Shown one piece after another: positions 43,760 through 53,009 of a stretch of 64,000 nucleotides of DNA. The stretch is taken from assembly GCA_018969015.1 (NCBI GenBank), contig JAGWZE010000016.1, forward strand, positions 1-64,000. The letters run 5' to 3'. Each line of letters opens with the position of its first letter. The stretch's first letter is position 1. A model generated the notes under the pieces. It was not told the DNA's origin, did not search any database, and saw nothing but the letters and a program-made list of their open reading frames with translations. The position numbers and the translations under genes are program-made. Origin of the DNA: Alphaproteobacteria bacterium. GTDB taxonomy: Bacteria; Pseudomonadota; Alphaproteobacteria; Caulobacterales; Aquidulcibacteraceae.

Positions 43760-45636
43760 GTCGCGCCGGAAGGTTGGCCGCGAAGCTTGCGCCAGAGCTT
43801 GTCGAACTCCGTGTCGACGCCGTTGCGCCGCATGATCACGTACTGCTGCAAGATCGAAAGCGTGTTCGACCACGTCCAGTAGATCACGAGGCCCGCCGCG
43901 AAGCTCGCGAACAGGAACACGAACACGATCGGCAGAACGGCGAAGATCTGGCGCTGCACGGGATCTGGCGCCGGCGGCGAGAGCGACTGCACGCCCCACA
44001 TCGTCACGCCATAGAGGATCGGCCAGATGCCGATCGCGAACAGGCCGCCGACGATCGGCAGGCTCGTCACCACGTGAGCGTCGAACGGCAGCAGGCCGAA
44101 GAGGTTCACCCAGGCCGTCGGATCCTTGGCCGAAAGGTCGTGGATCCAGCCGAAGAAGGGCGCATGCCGCATCTCGATCGTGACGGTGAGCGTCTTGTAG
44201 AGCGCGTAGAAGATCGGGATCTGCGCCAGGATCGGCAGGCAGCCCGCGACGGGGTTCACCTTTTCCGACTGGTACAGCTTGATCATTTCCTGCTGCTGGC
44301 GCTGCGGATCCGACGCGTAGCGGTCCTGGATCTCCTTCATCTTCGGCTGCAGCAGCTTCAGCTTCGACATCGCCTCGTAGGAGCGGTTGACGAGCGGGAA
44401 GAGCAGCAGCTTCACGACGACGGTGACGCCGAGAATGGCGAGGCCGAAGTTTCCGAACCAGGCGCCGAAATGGTCGAGCAGCCAGAAGATCGGCCGCGTC
44501 AGGAACCACAGGAAGCCCCAGTCCACGGCCTTGTCGAAGCTCGGGATGTTGAGCGCCTTCTCATAGTCGCTCAGCACGCTCACCTTCTTCGGGCCGGCGA
44601 AGAAATGCTGGGTGTAGGTGACGGACTGGCCCGGCGCGATCGCGCGCGGGGCGCCGCGATAGGCCGCGCGGAAATTGTCCGTCTGCGCTGCGGCGGCGGG
44701 ATCGCCGGGGCGCGCATCGAACCAGGCGTCGATCGTTTCGCCGGCGCCGGTGGCGGTTTTCTGCGGCGGCACGAGCGCGGCGAGCCAGTAGTGATCGGAG
44801 AAGCCGAGCCAGCCGCCTTCGCCGCGCGCAGCGATCAGGCGCTGGTCTTCGAGGATCTTGCCCCCGGCCTTGTCCTTCGCGTGCTTCTGCGCCTTCTGAT
44901 AGGTGCTTTCGTTCAGCAGCAGCTTCGGCCCGAACACGCCGAGCATGCCCTGGTGCACGATCTGGTTCGGCACGAAGTCCGGCGGCAGGCCGGTGCGGCG
45001 CACGGTGGCGAAGGGGCGCAGCGTGCGCTCGGCGCCGCTGGTGTTGGTGACGACATCGGTGATCGTGAAGACGTACTTGTCGTCGATCGCGATCGTGCGC
45101 GTGACCTTGAGCCCGTCGTCCGTCGTGGTGGTGAGCGTGATCGGCGATCCCACGGCGAGGCGCGCGCCGTCCGCCGCCGTCCACGGCGTGCGGGCGCCGA
45201 TGGGCGCCGCGCCGTTCGTGTCTTCCCAGCCGAAGAAGGCGTCGAACGCGCCGCGCACGTCCTGCGGTTTCAGGAGCGTGACTTCCGTCTTCGAGCCGAC
45301 GGCGTCGAAATACTTGCGCAGCGAGAGATCGTCGAAGCGCGCGCCTTCGAGGCTGATCGAACCGTCGATCGAATCCGTGGCGAACGGAACCCGGGCCGAA
45401 CGTGCGAGCGCGACCTCACGCGGCACGATCACGGGCGCGGCCTGGGCCGGCGCCGATGGCGTCGCGGACTTCTGGCTCTGCGCGACCTGCGCCTTCGCGC
45501 GTTCCTCAGCCAGGCGCGCGCGCTGCTGCGGCCCAGAGATGAAGAACTCGTAGGCGAAGAGGATGATCATCGAGATCACCACCGCAAGAATGAGATTGCG
45601 GCTGTTGTCCGAGCCAGGAGGTCCGGCGGGGGTCAT
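43756..45636 (-). CDS. yidC: membrane protein insertase YidC
   Basis: 626 residues, the long Gram-negative form. An N-terminal anchor (about 12-32), a Gln/Pro/Ala linker, a large periplasmic beta domain (about 80-365) and the conserved five-helix insertase core (about 380-610, with MKEIQDRYASDPQRQQQEM and VNPVAGCLPILAQIPIFYALY). The hydrophilic groove Arg is expected in the core's first helix region. It inserts and folds inner membrane proteins with or without SecYEG. yidD, often between rnpA and yidC, is missing; the 105-bp gap has no ORF. Confidence 0.95.
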   Translation of the reverse strand: MTPAGPPGSDNSRNLILAVVISMIILFAYEFFISGPQQRARLAEERAKAQVAQSQKSATPSAPAQAAPVIVPREVALARSARVPFATDSIDGSISLEGARFDDLSLRKYFDAVGSKTEVTLLKPQDVRGAFDAFFGWEDTNGAAPIGARTPWTAADGARLAVGSPITLTTTTDDGLKVTRTIAIDDKYVFTITDVVTNTSGAERTLRPFATVRRTGLPPDFVPNQIVHQGMLGVFGPKLLLNESTYQKAQKHAKDKAGGKILEDQRLIAARGEGGWLGFSDHYWLAALVPPQKTATGAGETIDAWFDARPGDPAAAAQTDNFRAAYRGAPRAIAPGQSVTYTQHFFAGPKKVSVLSDYEKALNIPSFDKAVDWGFLWFLTRPIFWLLDHFGAWFGNFGLAILGVTVVVKLLLFPLVNRSYEAMSKLKLLQPKMKEIQDRYASDPQRQQQEMIKLYQSEKVNPVAGCLPILAQIPIFYALYKTLTVTIEMRHAPFFGWIHDLSAKDPTAWVNLFGLLPFDAHVVTSLPIVGGLFAIGIWPILYGVTMWGVQSLSPPAPDPVQRQIFAVLPIVFVFLFASFAAGLVIYWTWSNTLSILQQYVIMRRNGVDTEFDKLWRKLRGQPSGAT

Positions 45637-45741
45637 GTCAGGGCCTTGATCAGGAAAACGGACGGGGCGCGCAGGGCCGGAACTCCGGGGAATCCTTGAA
45701 AGGAGTCCTTGGGGCGTCGCGGCGTTCGGGCCGCACAGACC

Positions 45742-46125
45742 CTAGGCCTCGCGCTTGGGGGACAAGGGCGCAGCGTCGCCCGCAGCGCCCTCGAAAAGCG
45801 GGGCGAGCCTTAACAGCGCGGCGCGAACATCGTCAAGCAAAGCGGGCCAGGGTGCGGCGCCTGTCGCAGGTCTCGCGACCAGCACATAGTCGACGCCGGG
45901 GCGCCCCAGCAGGGGCAACAGCTCCGCCGCCGCCGCGCGCATCCGCCGCTTGGCCCGGTTGCGGACCACCGCGCCGCCGACCTTTTTGGACGCGGTGAAG
46001 CCCACGCCGATCGGCCCGTCCGGCGCGCGCCGACGGGCTTCGACGGTCACCAGGGGGCGACCGGCGCGACGACCTTTCTGGACGAAAAGAAACTCCGCGC
46101 GTTTGCGCAGCCGGTGCAGGGGCAC
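45742..46125 (-). CDS. rnpA: ribonuclease P protein component
   Basis: 127 residues from GTG 46125 (VPLHRLRKRAEFLFVQKGRR at the start, the family's usual opening). The RNR motif region reads VGGAVVRNRAKRRMRAAAAEL. The protein binds RNase P RNA and helps it recognise pre-tRNA 5' leaders. The open frame continues far upstream through rpmH, but the upstream peptide is Pro-rich shadow sequence, and no ATG lies between the rpmH stop and this GTG. C-terminal tail LSPKREA. Confidence 0.88.
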   Translation of the reverse strand: MPLHRLRKRAEFLFVQKGRRAGRPLVTVEARRRAPDGPIGVGFTASKKVGGAVVRNRAKRRMRAAAAELLPLLGRPGVDYVLVARPATGAAPWPALLDDVRAALLRLAPLFEGAAGDAAPLSPKREA

Positions 46126-46205
46126 CGATGACGAGAGCGGAGACGGATCGGGAGGGGCGCTCAGGCCCGGATGACCTTGGCCGGCAGGGCCGTGGTCCGG
46201 CGCAC

Positions 46206-46340
46206 TTAGGCCGAAAGGCGCTTGCGGCCCTTGGCGCGGCGACGGTTCAGGACCTGCTGACCGCCCTTCGTGGCCATCCGCGCGCGGAATCCGTGCCGGC
46301 GCTTGCGCACGAGCTTGCTCGGCTGATACGTCCGCTTCAC
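46206..46340 (-). CDS. rpmH: 50S ribosomal protein L34
   Basis: 44 residues with the invariant sequence [20 protein letters not shown] and the end GRKRLSA. Translation starts at a GTG (46338-46340). L34 sits in the 50S subunit near the exit tunnel side. It is the first gene of the rpmH-rnpA-yidC-engB unit, and a good promoter is seen 41-69 bp upstream. Confidence 0.96.
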   Translation of the reverse strand: MKRTYQPSKLVRKRRHGFRARMATKGGQQVLNRRRAKGRKRLSA

Positions 46341-46380
46341 GGCTGTCCTCGTTCATTCCCGGTGCAAATAAGAGCCGCGG

Positions 46381-46409
46381 CTGATACGCAAGCCCGGCGC
46401 GCCCGTCAA
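46381..46409 (-). promoter_or_regulatory. promoter of the rpmH operon
   Basis: On the minus strand TTGACG (46404-46409) and TATCAG (46381-46386) are 17 bases apart. The start site would be near 46374, leaving a leader of about 35 bases before the rpmH GTG. The intergenic region is shared with the divergent DUF547 gene. Confidence 0.6.
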
Positions 46410-46505
46410 GGGGGAACGGGCCGGGGCGCGCCCGTCCGAGCCGGGCTTCGGCCGCGCGCCGACACGCAAAGTAACCCGATCGCCGCCGTCCTTCGTAGAA
46501 GGGCC

Positions 46506-47339
46506 ATGAGTTTACGCCGTCGCGCCGTCCTTGTTGGCCTGTCTTTGGCGCCCTTGGCCATTGCGCCCGTAGCCCTGGCGCCCGCGGCGCTTGCCGCGCC
46601 CGCGCCGGAGGGTGAAGCGGCGCTCGCCGCCTATGCCGCCCTGGTGAGCCGATACGCCGCGCCGGGGCCGGATGGGGTCGTGCGGGTGCGTTACGGCGCA
46701 TGGCGGGCTTCGGCCCCCGACCGGGCCGCCCTTTCCGGCGCGATCGACGGCTTTGCCTCGGCGCTCGCCGCCCCGCTGCCGCCAGCCGAGCGCTTCGCCG
46801 CCTGGGCCAATCTCTACAATGCGGTGACGCTGAAGGTGGTGCTCGACGCCTATCCGATCCGGTCGATCCGGGACGTGAAGTCAAAGGGCGCCGGCCTCGA
46901 CTTCAAGGCGTTCCTGGGCCCGTGGCGCGAGAAGCGGGTGACGGTCGCCGGGCGGGCGCTGAGCCTCGACGACATCGAACAGACGATCCTGCGCCCGCAA
47001 ATGAAGGATCCGCGCTTCCATTACATGTGCAATTGCGCCTCGGTGGGCTGTCCGGATCTGCGGGTCTGGCGCGGGGCGACCCTGGAGCAGGATATCGAGG
47101 CCGCCGCCCGCGCCTATGTGAACCACCCGCGCGGCCTGGCGCTGACCCCCACGGGACTTCGGGCATCCTCCATTTACCAATGGTATGCAGATGACTTCGG
47201 CGGCGCGGCGGGGGTGCGCAGGCATCTCACCGCGCTGGCAGGCGCAGAGCTCAAGGCCGCACTCTCGGCCCGGCCCATCGCCGCCTATGCCTATGACTGG
47301 GCGTTGAACGACGCCCTCGACGCGAAAGGACGCCCATGA
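46506..47339 (+). CDS. DUF547-family exported protein
   Basis: 277 residues. Signal peptide to about residue 32 with an Arg-Arg-Arg start and Ala/Leu core. DUF547 motifs are WANLYNAVTLKVVLDAYPI, the SLDDIEQTILRP helix, MCNCASVGCPDLR with its Cys-rich site, and YQWYADDFGG. The Cys/His pattern suggests a cysteine-peptidase-like or thiol site, but no activity is known. The ATGA at its end overlaps the TVP38 start, the first of two such overlaps in this operon. Confidence 0.88.
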   Translation: MSLRRRAVLVGLSLAPLAIAPVALAPAALAAPAPEGEAALAAYAALVSRYAAPGPDGVVRVRYGAWRASAPDRAALSGAIDGFASALAAPLPPAERFAAWANLYNAVTLKVVLDAYPIRSIRDVKSKGAGLDFKAFLGPWREKRVTVAGRALSLDDIEQTILRPQMKDPRFHYMCNCASVGCPDLRVWRGATLEQDIEAAARAYVNHPRGLALTPTGLRASSIYQWYADDFGGAAGVRRHLTALAGAELKAALSARPIAAYAYDWALNDALDAKGRP

Positions 47340-48082
47340 GCTCCCCCACGAGCCCGACCGAAACGCCGCCGCCGCGGTCCTGGACCCGCTGGATTCCGCT
47401 GGCGCTGATCGGGCTCGGCCTCGTCGCCGTCATCGCATCGGGCGCGTACAAGTATCTCTCGCTCGACACGCTGAAGGCCAATCGCGACGTGCTGCGCACT
47501 TTCGTGGCCGACAACGTCGCGCTCGCGGCCGCCTGCTATGTCGGCCTCTATCTGCTCGTCACGATGATGGCGATCCCGGGCTCCTTGTGGGTCACGCTCG
47601 CGGGCGGGTTCCTGTTCGGCGTCGCGGGCGGCGCGGCGCTCACGTGGTTCGCGGCGATGGTGGGCGCAACGACGCTGTTTCTCGCGGCGCGCGGGGCTCT
47701 TGCTTCGATCCTCGAGCGGCAGGCGACGGGCTGGCTCGCGCGGCTGCGCGACGGCTTCCGCCGGAATGCCTTCAACTATCTGCTGTTCCTGCGCCTGATG
47801 CCGCTCGCGCCGTTCCCGGTCGTGAACATCGCGCCCGCCATTCTCGGCGTGCCGACGCGCACCTTCGTGCTGGCCACCGCGATCGGCATCATCCCGGGCA
47901 CGTTCGTCTACACGTTCCTCGGCGCCGGCGTCGGCGCCGTGCTCGACCAGGGCGGGGAGCCGGATCTTTCGCTCGCCACGAAGCCGATGATCTGGGGGCC
48001 GCTCGTCGCGTTCGGCGCGCTGGCTTTGGCGCCGGTGCTGTATCAGGCCTGGAGCCGTCGCAAGCGCGGAGCCGAAGGATGA
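47336..48082 (+). CDS. TVP38/TMEM64-family (DedA-like) inner membrane protein
   Basis: 248 residues with about six hydrophobic helices. The family signature is present: TMMAIPGSLWVTLAGGFLFG, AALTWFAAMVGATTLFLAARG, and FLRLMPLAPFPVVNIAPAILG with the conserved Arg before LMP. TVP38/DedA proteins are lipid scramblase- or transporter-like. In many bacteria they are next to, or fused with, mercuric-reductase-like flavoproteins, exactly as here. ATGA overlaps both neighbours. Confidence 0.9.
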   Translation: MSSPTSPTETPPPRSWTRWIPLALIGLGLVAVIASGAYKYLSLDTLKANRDVLRTFVADNVALAAACYVGLYLLVTMMAIPGSLWVTLAGGFLFGVAGGAALTWFAAMVGATTLFLAARGALASILERQATGWLARLRDGFRRNAFNYLLFLRLMPLAPFPVVNIAPAILGVPTRTFVLATAIGIIPGTFVYTFLGAGVGAVLDQGGEPDLSLATKPMIWGPLVAFGALALAPVLYQAWSRRKRGAEG

Positions 48083-49506
48083 GCCCCGCAGCCGTAAAGG
48101 CCGACATCGTCGTCATCGGCGCGGGATCGGGCGGCCTGTCCGTCGCCGCCGGCGCCGCGCAACTCGGCATGAAGGTCGTGCTGTTCGAGCGCGGCGAGAT
48201 GGGCGGGGACTGCCTCAACACCGGCTGCGTGCCGTCCAAGGCGCTGCTCGCGGCCGCGCGCGCCGCCCACGGCATGCGCGAAGCGGGGCGCTTCGGCATT
48301 GCGCCGGAAGTCCCGAAAATCGATTGGCCGGCCGTGCGTCGCCACGTCAAAGGCGTGATCGAAACGATCGCGCCGATCGATAGCCAGGAGCGCTTCGAAG
48401 GCTTCGGGGTGCAGGTCGTACGCGAGCACGCGCGCTTCGTCGGACCGCGAACGGTGGAGAGCGAAAGCGTGCGCGTCACCGCGCGCAGGATCGTCATCGC
48501 CACGGGTGGTTCGGCCATCGTGCCGCCGATCCCGGGCCTCGCCGAAACGCCGTATCTCACCAACGAAACCGTGTTCGACGTGCCGGAGTTTCCACGCCGC
48601 CTCGTCGTGATCGGCGCCGGGGCGATCGGCGTCGAACTCGGCCAGGCGTTCCGCCGGCTCGGCGCCGACGTGACGCTGATCGAAGCCGCCGATCCGCTCG
48701 GGCGCATGGACCGCGACGCGGCGGACGTCGTCGTCGATCGCCTGCGCGCCGAAGGCGTGCGCGTGCTCGGCCGCACGAAAGCGACGCGCGTCGAACGCAC
48801 CGCCGCGGGCGTCGCCGTTCACGTCGAAGGCGCCGCGCCCGTCGAGGGCACGCACCTGCTGCTGGCGCTCGGACGTCGTCCGGTCACGGACGGTCTCGAT
48901 CTGGAGAAGGGCAACGTCGCCTACACGGCGAAGGGCGTGACGACCGATCCCTGGCTGCGCAGCGCCACGAACCCGCGCGTCTATGCGGTGGGCGACGTCG
49001 CGGGCCGCGAACAACTCACGCACGCCGCCGGCTGGCACGCCTCCGCCTTCGTGCGCACGGTGCTGTTCAAGGCGCGCACGCGCGCGGACGCAACGCCGCT
49101 TGCCGCCGTGGTCTATGCCGATCCCGAATGCGCGCAGATCGGGCTCACCGAAGCCGAGGCGATCGCGCAGTATGGCGCCAAGGCCAAGGCGGTGCGCTGG
49201 AACTTCCACGAGAACGACCGGGCGCAAACCGAACGGGCCCCGGAAGGCTTCGCCAAGCTCGTCGTCGGGCCGGGCGGCTCGCTCCTCGGCGCCGCGATCG
49301 TGGGGGAGGGCGCAGGCGAGGCGATCCAGATCGTTGCGGTGGCGATGGCCAACAAGCTTGGTGTGCGCGCATTAACCAATTTCGTCTCGCCGTACCCGAC
49401 GCGCGGCGAGATCGTGAAGCGCGCGGCCGGCGCCTATTACACACCGCTCCTTTTCAGCGGCCGGACCCGTCTACTCGTCCGTTTGCTGTCAAGACTTCCG
49501 TGGTAA
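48079..49506 (+). CDS. FAD-dependent disulfide reductase (mercuric reductase-like)
   Basis: 475 residues. FAD-binding VIGAGSGGLSVAAGAAQLG, the redox disulfide GGDCLNTGCVPSK, the NAD-binding VIGAGAIGVELGQAF, YAVGDVAG, and a C-terminal dimerisation domain with YADPECAQIGLTEAEA. Instead of the lipoamide-dehydrogenase HxxxxE near the end it has SPYPTRGEIVKRAAGAY, as in the group linked to TVP38 proteins. No N-terminal metal-binding domain or C-terminal Cys pair for mercury is seen, so mercury reduction is not implied. Substrate unknown. Confidence 0.88.
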   Translation: MSPAAVKADIVVIGAGSGGLSVAAGAAQLGMKVVLFERGEMGGDCLNTGCVPSKALLAAARAAHGMREAGRFGIAPEVPKIDWPAVRRHVKGVIETIAPIDSQERFEGFGVQVVREHARFVGPRTVESESVRVTARRIVIATGGSAIVPPIPGLAETPYLTNETVFDVPEFPRRLVVIGAGAIGVELGQAFRRLGADVTLIEAADPLGRMDRDAADVVVDRLRAEGVRVLGRTKATRVERTAAGVAVHVEGAAPVEGTHLLLALGRRPVTDGLDLEKGNVAYTAKGVTTDPWLRSATNPRVYAVGDVAGREQLTHAAGWHASAFVRTVLFKARTRADATPLAAVVYADPECAQIGLTEAEAIAQYGAKAKAVRWNFHENDRAQTERAPEGFAKLVVGPGGSLLGAAIVGEGAGEAIQIVAVAMANKLGVRALTNFVSPYPTRGEIVKRAAGAYYTPLLFSGRTRLLVRLLSRLPW

Positions 49507-49530
49507 GACGGTTCACGAGGACGTGACCCG

Positions 49531-50997
49531 ATGACCGCCGACGCCATCGCCGAGCCGGCCAGAGCCGCCGCCGACGCCGCCAAACCGGCGGTCGGGCGCG
49601 GGTTTTTCCGTTCACTGGCCGGACGGCTGCTCGCGCTCACGATGGCCTTCGTCCTGATCGCCGAAGTCCTGATCTTCATCCCGTCGCTCGCGGGCTTCTA
49701 CATCACCTGGCTGCGCGACCGGGTCGACACCGCCCAGATCGCCGCGCTCGCGGTCGAAGCGAGCCCGTCGGGCCTGCACGACAGTCTGGAGCACGAGCTG
49801 CTCGCCAATGCCGAAGTCAAGCGCGTCACGCTTCTGCGCGACGAGACCCGCCTTCTGGAGCTCGCGCGGGGTAAGGCGCCGCTGCCGGAGCCGACGCACG
49901 ACATCGACCTGCGGACCATGACGATGGGCGCCGCGATCGGCGGCGCGCTCGACGCGTTGTTCGCCGACGACGACATGATTTTCAGGGTTACCGCGACGCC
50001 CCGTCTGGGCAGTGGCGAACGCATCCAGATCCTGTTCGCCGACGCGCCGCTCAAGCGCGATCTGCGGCGCTACGCGCGCGACGTGATCATCGTCTCTCTC
50101 GCGCTGTCGCTGTTGACGGCGAGCTTCGTCTACGCGGCGCTGGTGATCGCCGTCGTGCGCCCGATCCGCGGGCTGACGTTGCGGATCGAGCGCTTCCGCG
50201 CGAACCCGCAGGCCAGCACGCCGCCGGACGTCGAGGCCGGTCGCGTCGACGAGATCGGCCGTGCACAGACGGCGCTCGCGGCGATGGAGCAGCAGGTCCG
50301 CGCGAGCTTGCGCCAGCGGGAGCGTCTCGCGGCGCTTGGCGGCGCCGTGGCCCGCATCGCCCACGATCTGCGCGCCGGCCTCGCCACCGCGCAACTCCTG
50401 ACGGAGCGCCTTGCGGCCAGCGCCGATCCCTCCGTGCGACAGATCGCGCCGCGCCTCGAGAAGGCGATCGAGCGCTCCGGCAAGCTTGCGCAGGCCGCCC
50501 TGCGCTACGGCAAGGCCGATGAGACGCCTCCCGCGCTCGAGCCGCTCGACGTCGTCGCCACGCTGCGCGAAGCGGCCGAGGATGCGCTTGCGCCGTTCCC
50601 CTCGATCGAATGGCGCGCGCCCGAAGGCCCGCCCGTCGTGGCGCTCGCCGATCACGAGCAGATGCACCGCGTGTTCGCCAATCTCCTGCGCAACGCCGCG
50701 CAGGCGCTCCTCGCGCAGACCGACCGCGCCGCACCCGGCTCGATTGCGGCAACCGTTTCGGCCGTCGGCCCCTACGTGCTCGTGCGGATCGTCGATGACG
50801 GCCCCGGCGTGCCGGAGAAAGTCCGCACGACGCTGTTCGAGCCGTTCAGCAGCACGAAGCGCAACGAAGGCGCGGGGCTTGGCCTTGCCATCGCGCGCGA
50901 GCTCGCGCAGGCCCAGGGCGGGGACGTCGCGCTGGTTCAGACGGGCCCCGAAGGCACCGCATTCGAAGTCCGCTTGAACGCCGCGCCAGCGGCCTGA
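49531..50997 (+). CDS. membrane sensor histidine kinase
   Basis: 488 residues. Membrane helices at about 33-58 and 185-208 enclose a periplasmic sensor of about 125 residues, then HAMP (about 208-262), the phosphoacceptor His278 in RIAHDLRAGLA, and the ATPase part with N box FANLLRNAAQAL, DDGPGVPE and GAGLGLAIA. The H box lacks the proline usual two residues after the Arg/Asn. No response regulator gene is adjacent. It lies 24 bp past the flavoprotein, so it may report on that operon's process. Confidence 0.9.
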   Translation: MTADAIAEPARAAADAAKPAVGRGFFRSLAGRLLALTMAFVLIAEVLIFIPSLAGFYITWLRDRVDTAQIAALAVEASPSGLHDSLEHELLANAEVKRVTLLRDETRLLELARGKAPLPEPTHDIDLRTMTMGAAIGGALDALFADDDMIFRVTATPRLGSGERIQILFADAPLKRDLRRYARDVIIVSLALSLLTASFVYAALVIAVVRPIRGLTLRIERFRANPQASTPPDVEAGRVDEIGRAQTALAAMEQQVRASLRQRERLAALGGAVARIAHDLRAGLATAQLLTERLAASADPSVRQIAPRLEKAIERSGKLAQAALRYGKADETPPALEPLDVVATLREAAEDALAPFPSIEWRAPEGPPVVALADHEQMHRVFANLLRNAAQALLAQTDRAAPGSIAATVSAVGPYVLVRIVDDGPGVPEKVRTTLFEPFSSTKRNEGAGLGLAIARELAQAQGGDVALVQTGPEGTAFEVRLNAAPAA

Positions 50998-51045
50998 ACC
51001 GCATCGGCCTGAACCGCCTTTGCCCGAGCCGCGCGTGCGCCTTGC

Positions 51046-52824
51046 TCAGCGCTTTGGGGCGGGCGCGGGCGCCTCGACCAGACGCACGACCCCTTCGCGC
51101 CGGGGATCGGCGCCGCCAACGAGCCCCTGCGGCGTGACGCGGATCGCATGCAGTCCGCTGTTCTCCTGAGCGACCGGCTGCAGCACCCAGCCGCGCGCGG
51201 TGAGCGCCGCCCCCAGTGCGGGATCGAGCCGCCCCATCTCGGCCCGGACCTGCGGCCCCGCCGCGATCAGGTTGGGCAGATCGATCGCCTGCTGCACCGG
51301 GAGATTCCAATCGACGGCGCCGATGATCGTCTTGGCCACGTAGGCGATGATCGCCGAACCGCCGGGCGAACCGACGACCATCTCCAGCTTGCCGTCCTGC
51401 GTGAGCAGGATCGTCGGCGCCATGGAGGAGCGCGGGCGCTTGCCTGGCGCCACGGCGTTCGCCACCGGTTTGCCGTTGCGGCTGGGCGCGAGACTGAAGT
51501 CCGTCAGCTCGTTGTTGAGGAAGAAGCCGTTGGTGAAGCGCTGCGATCCGAACACGGATTCGATCGTCGCCGTGAGCGAGACCGCGTTGCCCGCGGAATC
51601 CACGATGGACATGTGCGTCGTGCCCGCGCCAAGCGCCGGCGAGGCGAGGCCCCAGCGGTCGAGCAGGCTTTCCCCGCCGATGATCTTCGACGGATCCCCG
51701 GGCTGAATCGCGCCTGCGGGCGCCTTCGCGACGTCGATCGCCTTGGCGCGATCGGCGAGATAGTCCGGCGCGACGAGCCCGTAGGTCGGCACCGGCACGA
51801 AGGCGTCGTCGGCGATGTAGTGATCGCGGTCCGCATAGGCGAGGCGGCTCGCCCACAGGAACGCGGACCAGTCCTCGACGCTCGTCGCGCCGTCCGGTTT
51901 CGGACGGGCGCGGGCAAACATTTCGAGAATCTGCAGCACCGTCACGCCGCCCGAGCTCGGCGGCGGCGCGCCGCACATGCGATAGGCGCGGTAGGGGCCG
52001 CATACGGGCGTCAATTCGCGCGGCTTGTAGGCCTGGAGGTCCTTCAGCGTCAGCGCGCCCGCGCGCGGCTCGGCGCGCGCCGCCGCGACGATCGCCTCCG
52101 CGATCGGGCCCTGGCTCAGCGCTCTAGGCCCGCGCTTGGCGATCGCGCGCAGGGTCGCGGCATAGTCCGGGTTCTTCACGATCTGGCCCGCCGCCACGGG
52201 CACGCCGCCGGGCGCGAGATACGCGCGCGCCGCCGGATCGGTCAGGCCGCCGCGGTCGAGCATCGCCTTGGCCAGCGCAGCGGTGCGTGGCGTCACGGCG
52301 AAGCCCTGCTCGGCGAGCGCGATGGCCGGCGCGAAGAGCCGCGCCCACGCCAGCTTGCCCGTCCTCTTGTGCGCGAGCGCATACATCGCCACCGCGCTCG
52401 GCACGCCGATCGAGCGCCCGCTCCACACGGCGTCGCGGAACGGCATCGGCTGGCCGTCGGCGCCGAGGAACATGTCCGGCGTCGCCCCCGCCGGCGCCGT
52501 TTCGCGCCCGTCGAACACTCGCACGCGCGTCGTGCGCGCGTCGTAGTGCACGAGAAAGCCGCCGCCGCCGATGCCCGCCGATTGCGGTTCGACGAGGCCG
52601 AGCACGAGCGCGGCGGCGATCGCGGCGTCCGTGGCCGAGCCGCCTTGCGCCAGCATTTGCGCTGCCGCGTCGGCCGCGCGCGCATCGACGACCGCGACCA
52701 TGCCGGGCTTCGCCGACGCCGTCACGGCGGTCGGCGCGCCAGGCGCTGCGGCCGTGGCCGGCAGGACCGGACCAGCGGCGGCCAGCACGATGGCGGTAAA
52801 GGCAAGAACGGAGCGACGCAGCAT
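51046..52824 (-). CDS. ggt: gamma-glutamyltransferase
   Basis: 592 residues with a signal peptide (about 1-27). The precursor matures by self-cleavage before the catalytic Thr402 in GAGTTHMSIVDSAGN. Other conserved parts are GGSATDAAIAAALVLGLVEPQSAGIGGGGF and, after cleavage, SSMAPTI and GSPGGS. The enzyme transfers or hydrolyses the gamma-glutamyl group of glutathione in the periplasm. It converges with the histidine kinase gene across 48 bp. Confidence 0.94.
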   Translation of the reverse strand: MLRRSVLAFTAIVLAAAGPVLPATAAAPGAPTAVTASAKPGMVAVVDARAADAAAQMLAQGGSATDAAIAAALVLGLVEPQSAGIGGGGFLVHYDARTTRVRVFDGRETAPAGATPDMFLGADGQPMPFRDAVWSGRSIGVPSAVAMYALAHKRTGKLAWARLFAPAIALAEQGFAVTPRTAALAKAMLDRGGLTDPAARAYLAPGGVPVAAGQIVKNPDYAATLRAIAKRGPRALSQGPIAEAIVAAARAEPRAGALTLKDLQAYKPRELTPVCGPYRAYRMCGAPPPSSGGVTVLQILEMFARARPKPDGATSVEDWSAFLWASRLAYADRDHYIADDAFVPVPTYGLVAPDYLADRAKAIDVAKAPAGAIQPGDPSKIIGGESLLDRWGLASPALGAGTTHMSIVDSAGNAVSLTATIESVFGSQRFTNGFFLNNELTDFSLAPSRNGKPVANAVAPGKRPRSSMAPTILLTQDGKLEMVVGSPGGSAIIAYVAKTIIGAVDWNLPVQQAIDLPNLIAAGPQVRAEMGRLDPALGAALTARGWVLQPVAQENSGLHAIRVTPQGLVGGADPRREGVVRLVEAPAPAPKR

Positions 52825-53009
52825 CGGGAACGCCTGTGAGATCAGGAAGAGAACAGGGCGCGCACTCTATCGGCCCCGCCCCCGCGCGCGCCACCGCTTT
52901 CGCACCCGCCTGCCTGCGTGCGTCCGTGCGCGCGCCTTGCCGCGCCGTCCCGGCGCTGTTAGGCCGCGGGGAGGCGACGCGCCGCTCCGGCGCGCGCGGG
53001 AGAGGCGCC

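Noticed and set aside
46126-46884. Extended rnpA frame running through rpmH
   Set aside because: The extra peptide is Pro/Arg-rich and overlaps L34 on the same strand in another frame. The RnpA family begins at the GTG.
48079-49506. Mercuric reductase in the strict sense
   Set aside because: No N-terminal metal-binding domain, no C-terminal Cys pair and no mer genes nearby.
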